The position numbers and the translations under genes were made by a program. The notes under the pieces were generated by a model. That model searched no databases and was not told the origin of the DNA. It worked only from the letters and a program-made list of their open reading frames with translations. 13,074 nt of DNA from an uncultured Faecalibacterium sp. (lineage in GTDB: Bacteria; Bacillota; Clostridia; Oscillospirales; Ruminococcaceae), in the NCBI GenBank assembly GCA_900765705.1, contig CAAFSR010000360.1, positions 1 to 13,074 on the forward strand, read 5' to 3'. Shown piece by piece: positions 1 to 5,674 of this stretch (its first letter is position 1; the number at the start of each line of letters is the position of its first letter).

Positions 1-35
1 CAGGCGTTTCCGAGCCACTTCTTTAACAATGATAA

Positions 36-60
36 GACCCCCGGCGGACAGCCGGGGGCC
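36..60. terminator. GC-rich hairpin downstream of metY
   Basis: CCCCCGGC (38-45) and GCCGGGGG (51-58) form a perfect 8-bp stem with a 5-nt loop. Read on the minus strand it is followed by TCTTATCATTG, a modest T-rich tract, and lies 75 nt past the metY stop, so it is the likely metY terminator. On the plus strand the following bases (CCTTGTCG) are a poor T-run. It could also serve a plus-strand gene ending just left of it. Confidence 0.6.
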
Positions 61-134
61 TTGTCGCACAGTTGTGGAGGCTTGGACAGGAATAAAAGGA
101 ACATCACTCCCCTTGCGGGAAAGAGAATGGCTGC

Positions 135-1424
135 TTACTCGCCGCGGACGGCGGCAAAACCGGCCTCCAGATCGGCAAGGATATCGTCGATATGCTCGGT
201 GCCGATGGACAGGCGGATGGTGTTCTGGTAGATCTGCTGCTCGGCCAGCTCTGCATCGGTCAGCTGGCTGTGGGTGGTGGAGGCCGGGTGGATAACAAGG
301 CTCTTCACGTCCGCCACATTGGCCAGCAGCGAGAAGATCTTGAGGTTATCGATGAAGGTAAAGGCTTCCTCGCGGCCGCCCTTGATGTTAAAGGTAAAGA
401 TGGATGCGCCGCCGTTGGGGAAATACTTCTGGTACAGGGCGTGATCCGGGTGGTCCGGCAGCGAGGGATGGTTCACCTTTTCCACCTGCGGGTGGTTGGC
501 AAGGAACTCCACCACCTTTTTTGTGTTCTCCACATGACGCTCGATGCGCAGGCTCAGCGTCTCGGTGCCCTGCAGCAGCAGGAAGGCGTTGAAGGGGGAG
601 ATGGTTGCGCCGGTATCCCGCAGCAGGATGGCGCGGATGTAGGTAACAAAGGCGGCCGGGCCTGCAGCGTCTGCAAAGGAGACGCCGTGGTAGCTGGGGT
701 TGGGGGCAACGATGTTGGGGTAGCGGCCGCTGGCCTTCCAGTCAAAGTTGCCGCTGTCCACGATGATGCCGCCCAGCGTAGTGCCGTGGCCGCCGATGAA
801 CTTGGTGGCAGAGTGCACCACGATGTCCGCGCCGTGCTCGATGGGACGGATGAGGTACGGGGTGCCGAAGGTATTATCAATGACCAACGGCAGGCCGTGC
901 TTGTGGGCAATGGCGGCAATGGCGTCGATATCTGGGATGTCGCTGTTGGGGTTGCCCAGCGTCTCCAGATACACAGCCTTGGTGTTGGGCTGGATGGCGG
1001 CCTCCACCTGTGCAAGGTCGTGGGCATCTACAAAGGTGGTGTTGACGCCGAACTGGGTCAGGGTGTGCGCCAGCAGGTTGTAGCTGCCGCCGTAGATCGT
1101 CTTTTGTGCCACGATGTGGTCACCGGCCTGTGCCAGTGCCTGAATGGTGTAGGTGATGGCCGCTGCACCGGATGCGGTAGCCAGTGCTGCCACGCCGCCC
1201 TCCAGCGCTGCAATGCGCTTTTCGAACACATCCTGCGTGGAGTTGGTCAGACGGCCATAAATGTTGCCCGCGTCGGCCAGACCAAAGCGGTCGGCGGCGT
1301 GCTGGCTGTTGCGGAACACATAAGACGTGGTCTGGTAGATGGGCACCGCACGGGCATCGGTGGCGGGGTCGGCCTGCTCCTGACCGACATGAAGCTGCAG
1401 GGTCTCAAATTTATATTCAGACAT
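135..1424 (-). CDS. metY: O-acetylhomoserine sulfhydrylase (aminocarboxypropyltransferase)
   Basis: PLP-dependent Cys/Met-metabolism enzyme of the cytosol. It condenses O-acetylhomoserine with sulfide to give homocysteine and acetate, the direct sulfhydrylation route to methionine. The 429-aa product has the usual family length. Visible motifs are YGRLTN (56-61, phosphate/PLP contact from the partner subunit), VIDNTFGTPY with Asp183 (pyridine nitrogen), and HSATKFIGGHGTT with Lys208 as the PLP Schiff-base lysine. The long insert relative to cystathionine gamma-synthases is typical of MetY. The reading frame extends upstream, but AGAGAGG at 1434-1440 lies 9 nt before the ATG at 1422-1424 and only 3 nt before the ATG at 1428-1430, so the former was chosen; either differs by two residues. 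The gene is monocistronic. A promoter, small ORF and terminator lie upstream, implying control by transcription attenuation. The call is secure; use of methanethiol as alternative thiol donor is possible. Confidence 0.95.
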   Translation of the reverse strand: MSEYKFETLQLHVGQEQADPATDARAVPIYQTTSYVFRNSQHAADRFGLADAGNIYGRLTNSTQDVFEKRIAALEGGVAALATASGAAAITYTIQALAQAGDHIVAQKTIYGGSYNLLAHTLTQFGVNTTFVDAHDLAQVEAAIQPNTKAVYLETLGNPNSDIPDIDAIAAIAHKHGLPLVIDNTFGTPYLIRPIEHGADIVVHSATKFIGGHGTTLGGIIVDSGNFDWKASGRYPNIVAPNPSYHGVSFADAAGPAAFVTYIRAILLRDTGATISPFNAFLLLQGTETLSLRIERHVENTKKVVEFLANHPQVEKVNHPSLPDHPDHALYQKYFPNGGASIFTFNIKGGREEAFTFIDNLKIFSLLANVADVKSLVIHPASTTHSQLTDAELAEQQIYQNTIRLSIGTEHIDDILADLEAGFAAVRGE

Positions 1425-1433
1425 TGTCATACG

Positions 1434-1440
1434 CCTCTCT
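1434..1440 (-). promoter_or_regulatory. metY ribosome binding site
   Basis: AGAGAGG on the minus strand. It is 9 nt from the ATG at 1424 and 3 nt from the ATG at 1430, which favours the shorter product. The stretch between the upstream terminator T-run (1471) and this site is AT-rich. It shows no promoter with room for a normal start site, so metY should depend on read-through of the leader terminator. Confidence 0.6.
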
Positions 1441-1470
1441 TTATATACAGTTAGTATTATTGTTATGTAC

Positions 1471-1505
1471 AAAAAATCCCGATGCGTCATCAAGTGCGCA
1501 CCGGG
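1471..1505 (-). terminator. Intrinsic terminator inside the metY leader (attenuator candidate)
   Basis: On the minus strand CCCGGTGCG (1505-1497) pairs with CGCATCGGG (1486-1478), nine pairs with one G-T wobble and a 10-nt loop, followed at once by ATTTTTTG. This is a textbook factor-independent terminator. It lies between the small upstream ORF (stop at 1533) and metY (ATG at 1424) and points toward metY. It therefore either ends a separate small transcript or conditionally blocks metY transcription. The second reading is preferred because no good metY promoter lies between it and the gene. Confidence 0.8.
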
Positions 1506-1532
1506 CAGTATGGCTCACCGGGTCTGCTGCTG

Positions 1533-1661
1533 TCACATTCGGGTACACATTCGTGCAGCCGAGGGCAACTTACAGTACACATCCGATGCCTGTGCCCGGT
1601 GGGTACGCATTCGCCCACAGCGATAGTTCGCGTGCAGCAGTTCTTTCCAGATCAGCTTCAT
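1533..1661 (-). CDS. Putative 42-aa leader peptide upstream of metY
   Basis: Unrecognised small ORF, ATG at 1659-1661 and TGA at 1533-1535. It begins MKLIWKELL and ends RMCTRM. A strong AAGGAGG lies 8 nt before the ATG, and a consensus promoter about 100 nt upstream points into it. It has three Cys (15, 30, 39) and three internal Met (18, 38, 42), a high share for so short a peptide. Three of those six fall in the last five codons, about 27 nt before the 5' arm of the leader terminator. No signal peptide or transmembrane helix is evident. By position and composition I infer a leader peptide whose translation senses charged tRNA-Cys or tRNA-Met. It could instead be an independent small protein or non-coding leader; the ribosome binding site is the best evidence for translation. 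Confidence 0.5.
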   Translation of the reverse strand: MKLIWKELLHANYRCGRMRTHRAQASDVYCKLPSAARMCTRM

Positions 1662-1669
1662 CTTTGTGC

Positions 1670-1676
1670 CCTCCTT
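1670..1676 (-). promoter_or_regulatory. Ribosome binding site of the metY leader ORF
   Basis: AAGGAGG on the minus strand, 8 nt before the ATG at 1661. It matches the anti-Shine-Dalgarno better than the metY site does, and supports translation of the small ORF. Confidence 0.6.
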
Positions 1677-1767
1677 CCGGTAAAACTTTTCCATCCCTCT
1701 ATGTTCTCCGCCCGCCGGGGGAATCTCTGTTTCATTTCCCTACCAAGCTGGTGGATTGGATGTTTGC

Positions 1768-1796
1768 ATTGTATCCCGTTATACCTAGTTTGTCAA
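1768..1796 (-). promoter_or_regulatory. Promoter of the metY leader
   Basis: Minus-strand -35 TTGACA (1796-1791) and -10 TACAAT (1773-1768) with a 17-bp spacer, close to the sigma-A consensus. Transcription should start near 1762. That gives about 100 nt before the small ORF and about 340 nt before metY. Confidence 0.85.
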
Positions 1797-1896
1797 TAGG
1801 TTAATTCCACTTTTTTCTAAGATGTATTTTTTTGCATGATATTTTTACCCTTGCTGCTCCCGCCTGACAGCATTTTGTACAGTGACCTTTGGGGCA
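1797..1896. other. Intergenic stretch with no recognised feature
   Basis: AT-rich gap between the metY promoter and the MFS terminator. The only reading frames are of 18 codons or fewer. I see no repeat, RNA gene or convincing additional promoter here. Confidence 0.5.
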
Positions 1897-1933
1897 GAAA
1901 AAACCCGGAGCGTCTGCGGACGCTCCGGGTTTT
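1897..1933. terminator. Terminator of the MFS gene
   Basis: ACCCGGAGCGTC (1903-1914) and GACGCTCCGGGT (1919-1930) form a perfect 12-bp stem with a TGCG loop. It is flanked by A's on the left and T's on the right, so it can act in both directions. On the minus strand the stem is followed by TTTTTTC just after the MFS stop. Confidence 0.9.
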
Positions 1934-1950
1934 GGTTTTTATAAAGGTGC

Positions 1951-3207
1951 TCAGGCCTGTTTTGTCTGTTCCGTCCGGGTGGAAATACCGAACAGCACAA
2001 AACCGATGACGAACAAAATGGCAATGGAACCCACACCCACGTTGGCGCTGCCGGTCAGCTGGCTGCCCACGCTGACGATCATGGTGCCAAGGAAGGAGGC
2101 ACCCTTGCCGCAGATATCGAACAGGCCAAAGTATTCGCCGGATTTTTCCTGCGGGATGATCTTGGCAAAGTGGCTGCGGCTCAGCGCCTGCACACCGCCC
2201 TGGAACATACCCACCACCACGGCAAGCACCCAGAACTGCCACTGACTCTTCAGGAAAAAGGCAAAGACGGCAATGCCGGTATAGGCCGCAATGCACACCG
2301 GGATGAGGGTCTTGGACTCATATTTCTGGCTCAGGCGGCCAAAGATCAGCGCCGAGGGGAAGGCCACGATCTGGGTGACCAGCAGCGCCAGCAGCAGGCC
2401 GGTGGTGTCCAGCCCCAGTGCCGTGCCGTAGGCGGTAGCCATATCGATGATGGTATATACGCCGTCGATGTAGCAGAAGAAGGCCAGCAAAAACCAGAAC
2501 ACCTGCTTGTCCTGCGGCAGATGCTTCAAGGTCTGTCCGATGCGCACAAAGCTTTGGCGGATGGCGTGCTGCTCCACCTCCACATAGTTGATCTGGCGAT
2601 ACTTTTTCAGCAGCGGCAGGGTGACCACCAGCCACCATACGGCGGTAATGACCAGCGCGATGGACAAAGCGGTCATCTGGTCAAGGCCTACCGCGCTGCT
2701 GCCCAGCACCAGTGCCAGACAGACCACAAAGGGCACACAGCTGCCGATATAGCCCCATGCGTACCCGCGGGAGGACACCATGTCCATCCGCTCCGGGGTG
2801 GTCACATCGCCCAGCATGGAATCGTAGAACACCAGACTGCCGGAGTAGCCGATCTTTGCAATGATAAAAATGATCAGAAACGCCAGCCATGTACCTGCCA
2901 TACCCATGGCGCAGCAGCCGACAACACCCACAAAGAGGCAGAGCATGAAGATGGGCTTTTTAAAGCCCTTGGTGTCGGCCAGCGTGCCCAGAATGGGTCC
3001 CAGAATGGCGGTGACCACCGTAACGATGGAGCTGGCGTAGCCCCAGTAGGCCAGATAGTCCACCTTGCTCACGCCGCCGGCCTCGGCCAGCGCATTGAAG
3101 AAGATGGGCACCAGCGTGGCGATCATCAGCACAAAAGCCGAGTTGCCCACATCGTATAAGATCCATGCCCGCTCCAGCGGTGTCACCTTGAATTTTTCAG
3201 TTTTCAT
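1951..3207 (-). CDS. MFS transporter, UMF1 / Atg22-like family
   Basis: Integral membrane transporter of 418 aa. The N-terminal ERAWILYDVGNSAF signature followed by about twelve hydrophobic segments is characteristic of the UMF1 (Atg22-like, vacuole-effluxer type) branch of the major facilitator superfamily. Fungal Atg22 proteins export amino acids from vacuoles; bacterial substrates are largely unassigned, so none is proposed. Conserved MFS-type loops are visible, such as LGTLADTKGFKKP after the second helix region and IFGRLSQKYESK in the second half. The ATG at 3205-3207 has a modest AAAGGGA site. The upstream phospholipase-like gene ends 42 nt earlier with no terminator between, so co-transcription is likely. 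A strong terminator follows. The family call is firm and the substrate unknown. Confidence 0.85.
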   Translation of the reverse strand: MKTEKFKVTPLERAWILYDVGNSAFVLMIATLVPIFFNALAEAGGVSKVDYLAYWGYASSIVTVVTAILGPILGTLADTKGFKKPIFMLCLFVGVVGCCAMGMAGTWLAFLIIFIIAKIGYSGSLVFYDSMLGDVTTPERMDMVSSRGYAWGYIGSCVPFVVCLALVLGSSAVGLDQMTALSIALVITAVWWLVVTLPLLKKYRQINYVEVEQHAIRQSFVRIGQTLKHLPQDKQVFWFLLAFFCYIDGVYTIIDMATAYGTALGLDTTGLLLALLVTQIVAFPSALIFGRLSQKYESKTLIPVCIAAYTGIAVFAFFLKSQWQFWVLAVVVGMFQGGVQALSRSHFAKIIPQEKSGEYFGLFDICGKGASFLGTMIVSVGSQLTGSANVGVGSIAILFVIGFVLFGISTRTEQTKQA

Positions 3208-3249
3208 CGTATTTCCCTTTTCCCCTTACGCTGCCGAGCGGCGCGTTTT

Positions 3250-4047
3250 TTAAAATTCCCCAAACGTGTGGTCGTAGGCGGCATCCAGCGGCTCGTCCGT
3301 GTCCAGCTTTGCCACATACTCCAAGATCAGGCGTTCAGCCAGCGGCAAAGCCTTGGCATACAGCGCATCCAGCTCGTGGTTGCTCTCGGTGCACTGCGGG
3401 TTCGGCTGCGGGTTTGCCACCAGACCGTGCATCCCCTCGTACTTGCCCACCACCTTCATGCCGGTCAGCACCACCCAGCGCTTGACCGGGTTCGAAGCCT
3501 GCAGCAGCTTATGCACCGTGATCATCCCCTTCAGGGATTCCAGCGCGGTCTGCTCGGTAATGCCCTCGTAGAACGGCGCAATGACCCGGGCGTTTTCCGC
3601 GCTGGGGCGGATATGGCTGGCGGTGAAAAATTTCATCGGGTCGTGGCCGTCCCGGCGCAGCAGCATATTGTCGAACTCGGTCTCGATCTCGCAGTGGCTC
3701 ACGCCGCTCTCGCGGGTGAACCGTTCCACAAAGGGGTGACAGGTGCTGTCCAGCGCAAAATGGCACACATAGCCCAGCGCATAGGCCAGCGCGGCCTCGC
3801 GGTCGGCCTCCTCGTGCACCACCCGCCGTGCGCGGTCGAAAAATTTTCTGCCCGGCTCGTCGTGCATGGCATTGCCCAGCGCAGCGACCGGGGTGGACTT
3901 TGCTGCATGATAATAGAACAGCACATCCGGCCCGTGCAGACCGATATCGTACAGCTCCCGGTGCGCTTTGAGCTTTTCCTGCAGCGGCGCAGGCAGCTGA
4001 TCCAGCACATTTGCGCCAAAGCGGCGGTGTGCGTAGGTAGAGGGCAT
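3250..4047 (-). CDS. Zinc-dependent phospholipase C family protein (cytosolic)
   Basis: 265-aa protein of the zinc-dependent phospholipase C / S1-P1 nuclease-like fold. Candidate metal ligands appear in family order: His7 near the N terminus, HGPD (His38, Asp41), MHDE (His62), CHFALDSTCHPF (His96, Asp100, His104) and SHCEIETEFD (His118, Glu122). Secreted clostridial alpha-toxin-type enzymes have a signal peptide and an N-terminal Trp ligand after cleavage. This protein has neither, so it is probably intracellular, and its substrate is unknown. AAGGAGG lies 8 nt before the ATG, fixing the start. An extended -10 promoter lies about 80 nt upstream, and the MFS transporter follows in the same direction. 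Such short signal-less members are common and uncharacterised in gut Clostridia; a toxin role is not supported. Confidence 0.8.
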   Translation of the reverse strand: MPSTYAHRRFGANVLDQLPAPLQEKLKAHRELYDIGLHGPDVLFYYHAAKSTPVAALGNAMHDEPGRKFFDRARRVVHEEADREAALAYALGYVCHFALDSTCHPFVERFTRESGVSHCEIETEFDNMLLRRDGHDPMKFFTASHIRPSAENARVIAPFYEGITEQTALESLKGMITVHKLLQASNPVKRWVVLTGMKVVGKYEGMHGLVANPQPNPQCTESNHELDALYAKALPLAERLILEYVAKLDTDEPLDAAYDHTFGEF

Positions 4048-4124
4048 ACCCCATTCCTCCTTCTTGCAGTGCCAGCGCCTGCCGCCCTGTTCCGGCTGCG
4101 CTGGCTTAAATTTCTGTCGTTCCC

Positions 4125-4133
4125 AGTATAGCA
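4125..4133 (-). promoter_or_regulatory. Extended -10 promoter for the phospholipase/MFS operon
   Basis: Minus strand TGC-TATACT (4133-4125), an extended -10 element. No good -35 is seen 17 bp upstream (TAGAAG), which is usual for extended -10 promoters. Predicted start is near 4118, about 70 nt before the ATG. Confidence 0.5.
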
Positions 4134-4223
4134 GAAAGTTTGCCGACCTTCTACCCTTTTGTGTCTGTTTTCTGTAAAAAGTTTTAATAATTTTTCGGCA
4201 CTTCCCACCGCTCCCCCAAACAT

Positions 4224-4269
4224 AAAAGGGGCTTCCGAAACGCCCGCAGGCATTCCGGAAGCCCCTTTT
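4224..4269. terminator. Bidirectional-looking terminator after gpsA
   Basis: AAAAGGGGCTTCCG (4224-4237) and CGGAAGCCCCTTTT (4256-4269) form a perfect 14-bp stem with an 18-nt loop. It starts 4 nt past the gpsA stop. A's flank one side and T's the other. Confidence 0.9.
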
Positions 4270-4273
4270 TCAG

Positions 4274-5308
4274 TCACACGCCCTCATAGCCTTGCGGCAT
4301 CTCGCTCTTGCGGTCGCGGGACATCAGATTGCGCAGCGCGTCGCTGGCGCTCATCCCCTCCTTGACGATGGCGTTCACCGTCTGGGCAATGGGCATTTCC
4401 ACATGGTACTTTTCGGCCAGTTCCATGGCGGCGGGCAGGGCGTTGATGCCCTCCACCACCATGCCGACTTCCTTTACAGCCTGCTCCGGGCTTTCGCCCT
4501 TGCCGATCAGGATACCGGCGCGGTTGTTGCGGCTGTGCATACTGGTGGCGGTAACGATCAGGTCACCAATGCCGGCCAGACCCGCAAAGGTCTGGATATT
4601 GCAGCCCATGGCCACGCCCAGCCGGGCGATCTCGGCAATGCCGCGGGTGATCAGGGCGGCGCGGGCGTTATCGCCGTAGCCAAGGCCGGTGGAGATGCCT
4701 ACGCCCAGCGCAATGACGTTCTTCATAGCGCCGCTCAGCTCCACGCCCTTGATATCGGCGTTGGTGTACACGCGCATACAGGTGTTGCTGAACACCTCCT
4801 GCACCACCTCGGCAGCCTCCAGATCCGGGCTGGCCGAAACGATGGTGGTGGGCAGATCCAGCGCCACCTCCTCGGCGTGGGTGGGGCCGCTGAGCGCCAC
4901 CAGACGCACCGCGCGGGGGCCGTTCTCGTGGCTCAGCTCGTCGGCAAGGATCTCGGTCATGGTATATAAGGTATCGGGCTCAATGCCCTTTGCCACGTCC
5001 ACGATGATCTGGCCGGAGCGGATATAGGGCCGTGCCTTGGCCGCCGTGGAGCGCACGAACACCGACGGTACTGCAAACAGCAGCACATCCTTGCCGGTGC
5101 ACACTTCCTCTATGCTTTTGGTAAAACGCAGCTCCTGCGGGATGACCATTCCCGGCAGATTGGGGTGCACCCGGGTGGCGGAAAGGTTATCCACCTCGGC
5201 CTCAATGGCCGACCATACCTGCACATCGTTGCCGCTGACGGTCAGCATCCGTGCCAGAGCCATGCCCCAGGTACCTGCACCCAGAACACCAATCCTAAAC
5301 TTTTTCAC
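4274..5308 (-). CDS. gpsA: Glycerol-3-phosphate dehydrogenase [NAD(P)+]
   Basis: Cytosolic enzyme reducing dihydroxyacetone phosphate to sn-glycerol-3-phosphate, the backbone for phospholipid synthesis. The 344-aa product has the standard length. Seen: the N-terminal dinucleotide-binding loop GAGTWG (10-15), VAKGIE (105-110), SGPTHAEEVA (140-149), the catalytic-lysine segment SGAMKN (Lys196), then TGLGYGDNARAALITRG and AGIGDLIVT in the C-terminal helical domain. The open frame continues ten codons upstream to an ATG, but that start lacks a ribosome site. The GTG at 5306-5308 has GGAGG 8 nt before it and gives the usual MKKFRIGVLG N terminus, so GTG was chosen. It has its own promoter and terminator and stands alone, not beside plsY as in many Firmicutes. 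Confidence 0.95.
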   Translation of the reverse strand: MKKFRIGVLGAGTWGMALARMLTVSGNDVQVWSAIEAEVDNLSATRVHPNLPGMVIPQELRFTKSIEEVCTGKDVLLFAVPSVFVRSTAAKARPYIRSGQIIVDVAKGIEPDTLYTMTEILADELSHENGPRAVRLVALSGPTHAEEVALDLPTTIVSASPDLEAAEVVQEVFSNTCMRVYTNADIKGVELSGAMKNVIALGVGISTGLGYGDNARAALITRGIAEIARLGVAMGCNIQTFAGLAGIGDLIVTATSMHSRNNRAGILIGKGESPEQAVKEVGMVVEGINALPAAMELAEKYHVEMPIAQTVNAIVKEGMSASDALRNLMSRDRKSEMPQGYEGV

Positions 5309-5316
5309 GTTCGTAT

Positions 5317-5321
5317 CCTCC
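5317..5321 (-). promoter_or_regulatory. Ribosome binding site deciding the gpsA GTG start
   Basis: GGAGG on the minus strand, 8 nt before the GTG at 5308. It lies inside the upstream open frame, so the ATG-initiated longer form at 5338 would read through it. Confidence 0.75.
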
Positions 5322-5409
5322 GTGTCTGCACCGGGCAAAGGGCACGCCCCCTGCCGGTGGATTTGCGCCGCACCGGGCCGTTGCCCCGCGCCTGCGCACT
5401 ACTATGACC

Positions 5410-5438
5410 ATTGTACACGAAAGCACCCACAGCGTCAA
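5410..5438 (-). promoter_or_regulatory. gpsA promoter
   Basis: Minus strand TTGACG (5438-5433), 17-bp spacer, TACAAT (5415-5410). Predicted start is near 5403, a leader of about 95 nt before the GTG. Confidence 0.8.
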
Positions 5439-5450
5439 GCATCTGCCGCA

Positions 5451-5509
5451 TTGCACAAATATTTAACAAGTTTATGCAATTTTTCGGTCACATCGCACGT
5501 TTTGTGCAA
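5451..5509. repeat. Three copies of TTGCAYAAA between divergent promoters
   Basis: TTGCACAAA at 5451-5459 (plus), TTTATGCAA at 5471-5479 and TTTGTGCAA at 5501-5509 (both minus copies of TTGCAYAAA). The first pair makes an 11-nt-spaced inverted repeat with one mismatch. The first and third make a perfect 9-bp inverted repeat offset by 50 bp. They lie just upstream of the gpsA promoter and about 80 bp before the importer promoter. A regulator binding site is plausible but no factor can be named. Confidence 0.4.
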
Positions 5510-5513
5510 ACTG

Positions 5514-5542
5514 TTTGCGCTGCGGGGCATTTCATGTTATTA
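5514..5542 (+). promoter_or_regulatory. Possible second promoter upstream of the importer
   Basis: TTGCGC, 17-bp spacer, TATTAT on the plus strand, ending near 5542. The -35 matches 4 of 6 and the -10 matches 5 of 6 consensus bases. It would add a start near 5550, upstream of the better supported promoter at 5585-5615. Confidence 0.3.
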
Positions 5543-5584
5543 TAGTATTCTGGTAGGTTTTGTAGGGATTTGTGACCAAGTCTC

Positions 5585-5615
5585 TTGACTTTGACCCTAC
5601 TTTAAGGTGTATACT
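5585..5615 (+). promoter_or_regulatory. Importer promoter with MerR-type 19-bp spacer and dyad
   Basis: TTGACT (5585-5590) and TATACT (5610-5615) are separated by 19 bp instead of 17. The spacer holds ACCCTA-CTT-TAAGGT, an inverted repeat with one mismatch. Over-long spacers with an internal dyad are the known arrangement for MerR-family activators, which twist the DNA to realign the two boxes. The CTTTAAGG half resembles operators of AdhR/NmlR-type MerR proteins as I remember them. No MerR gene lies in the window. Confidence 0.6.
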
Positions 5616-5622
5616 GCTTTAT

Positions 5623-5656
5623 CCGGCAAGAGCCTTGCCGGAGCGCGTATTTTTTT
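5623..5656 (+). other. Hairpin with delayed T-run in the importer 5' leader
   Basis: CCGGCAAG (5623-5630) and CTTGCCGG (5634-5641) form a perfect 8-bp stem with a 3-nt loop. Seven T's (5650-5656) follow after an 8-nt gap, then the ribosome site GAGG and the permease ATG at 5675. The gap makes it a weak terminator; it may be an attenuator or a 5' mRNA-stabilising hairpin. Confidence 0.5.
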
Positions 5657-5674
5657 AGCTTTGAGGAAAAACCG

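Noticed and set aside
2..26. A plus-strand frame ending ...GVSEPLL-stop just before the first hairpin, possibly the tail of an upstream gene.
   Set aside because: Only about eight codons are visible; nothing supports coding, and the hairpin fits the metY terminator on the other strand.
192..1454. A 420-codon open frame on the plus strand opposite metY, and similar long antisense frames opposite the MFS gene, gpsA, uvrC and the ABC genes (including a 791-codon one across the importer).
   Set aside because: They are shadows created by high-GC codon use; composition is biased, no ribosome sites or domains are recognisable, and the opposite strand encodes clear conserved enzymes.
1430..1767. T-box or S-box (SAM-I) riboswitch in the metY leader.
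   Set aside because: The conserved T-box GGGTGGNACCGCG element and S-box core sequences were not found on the transcribed strand.
1482..1804. Plus-strand frames across the metY leader.
   Set aside because: No ribosome binding site or recognisable domain; the promoter, ribosome site and terminator signals in this stretch are all on the minus strand.
1803..1877. An 18-codon minus-strand ORF between the MFS terminator and the metY promoter.
   Set aside because: Too short, without a promoter upstream or a terminator after it.
5275..5338. ATG start at 5338 for gpsA giving a 354-aa protein.
   Set aside because: It has no ribosome site, while GGAGG lies 8 nt before the GTG at 5308, which gives the family's normal N terminus.
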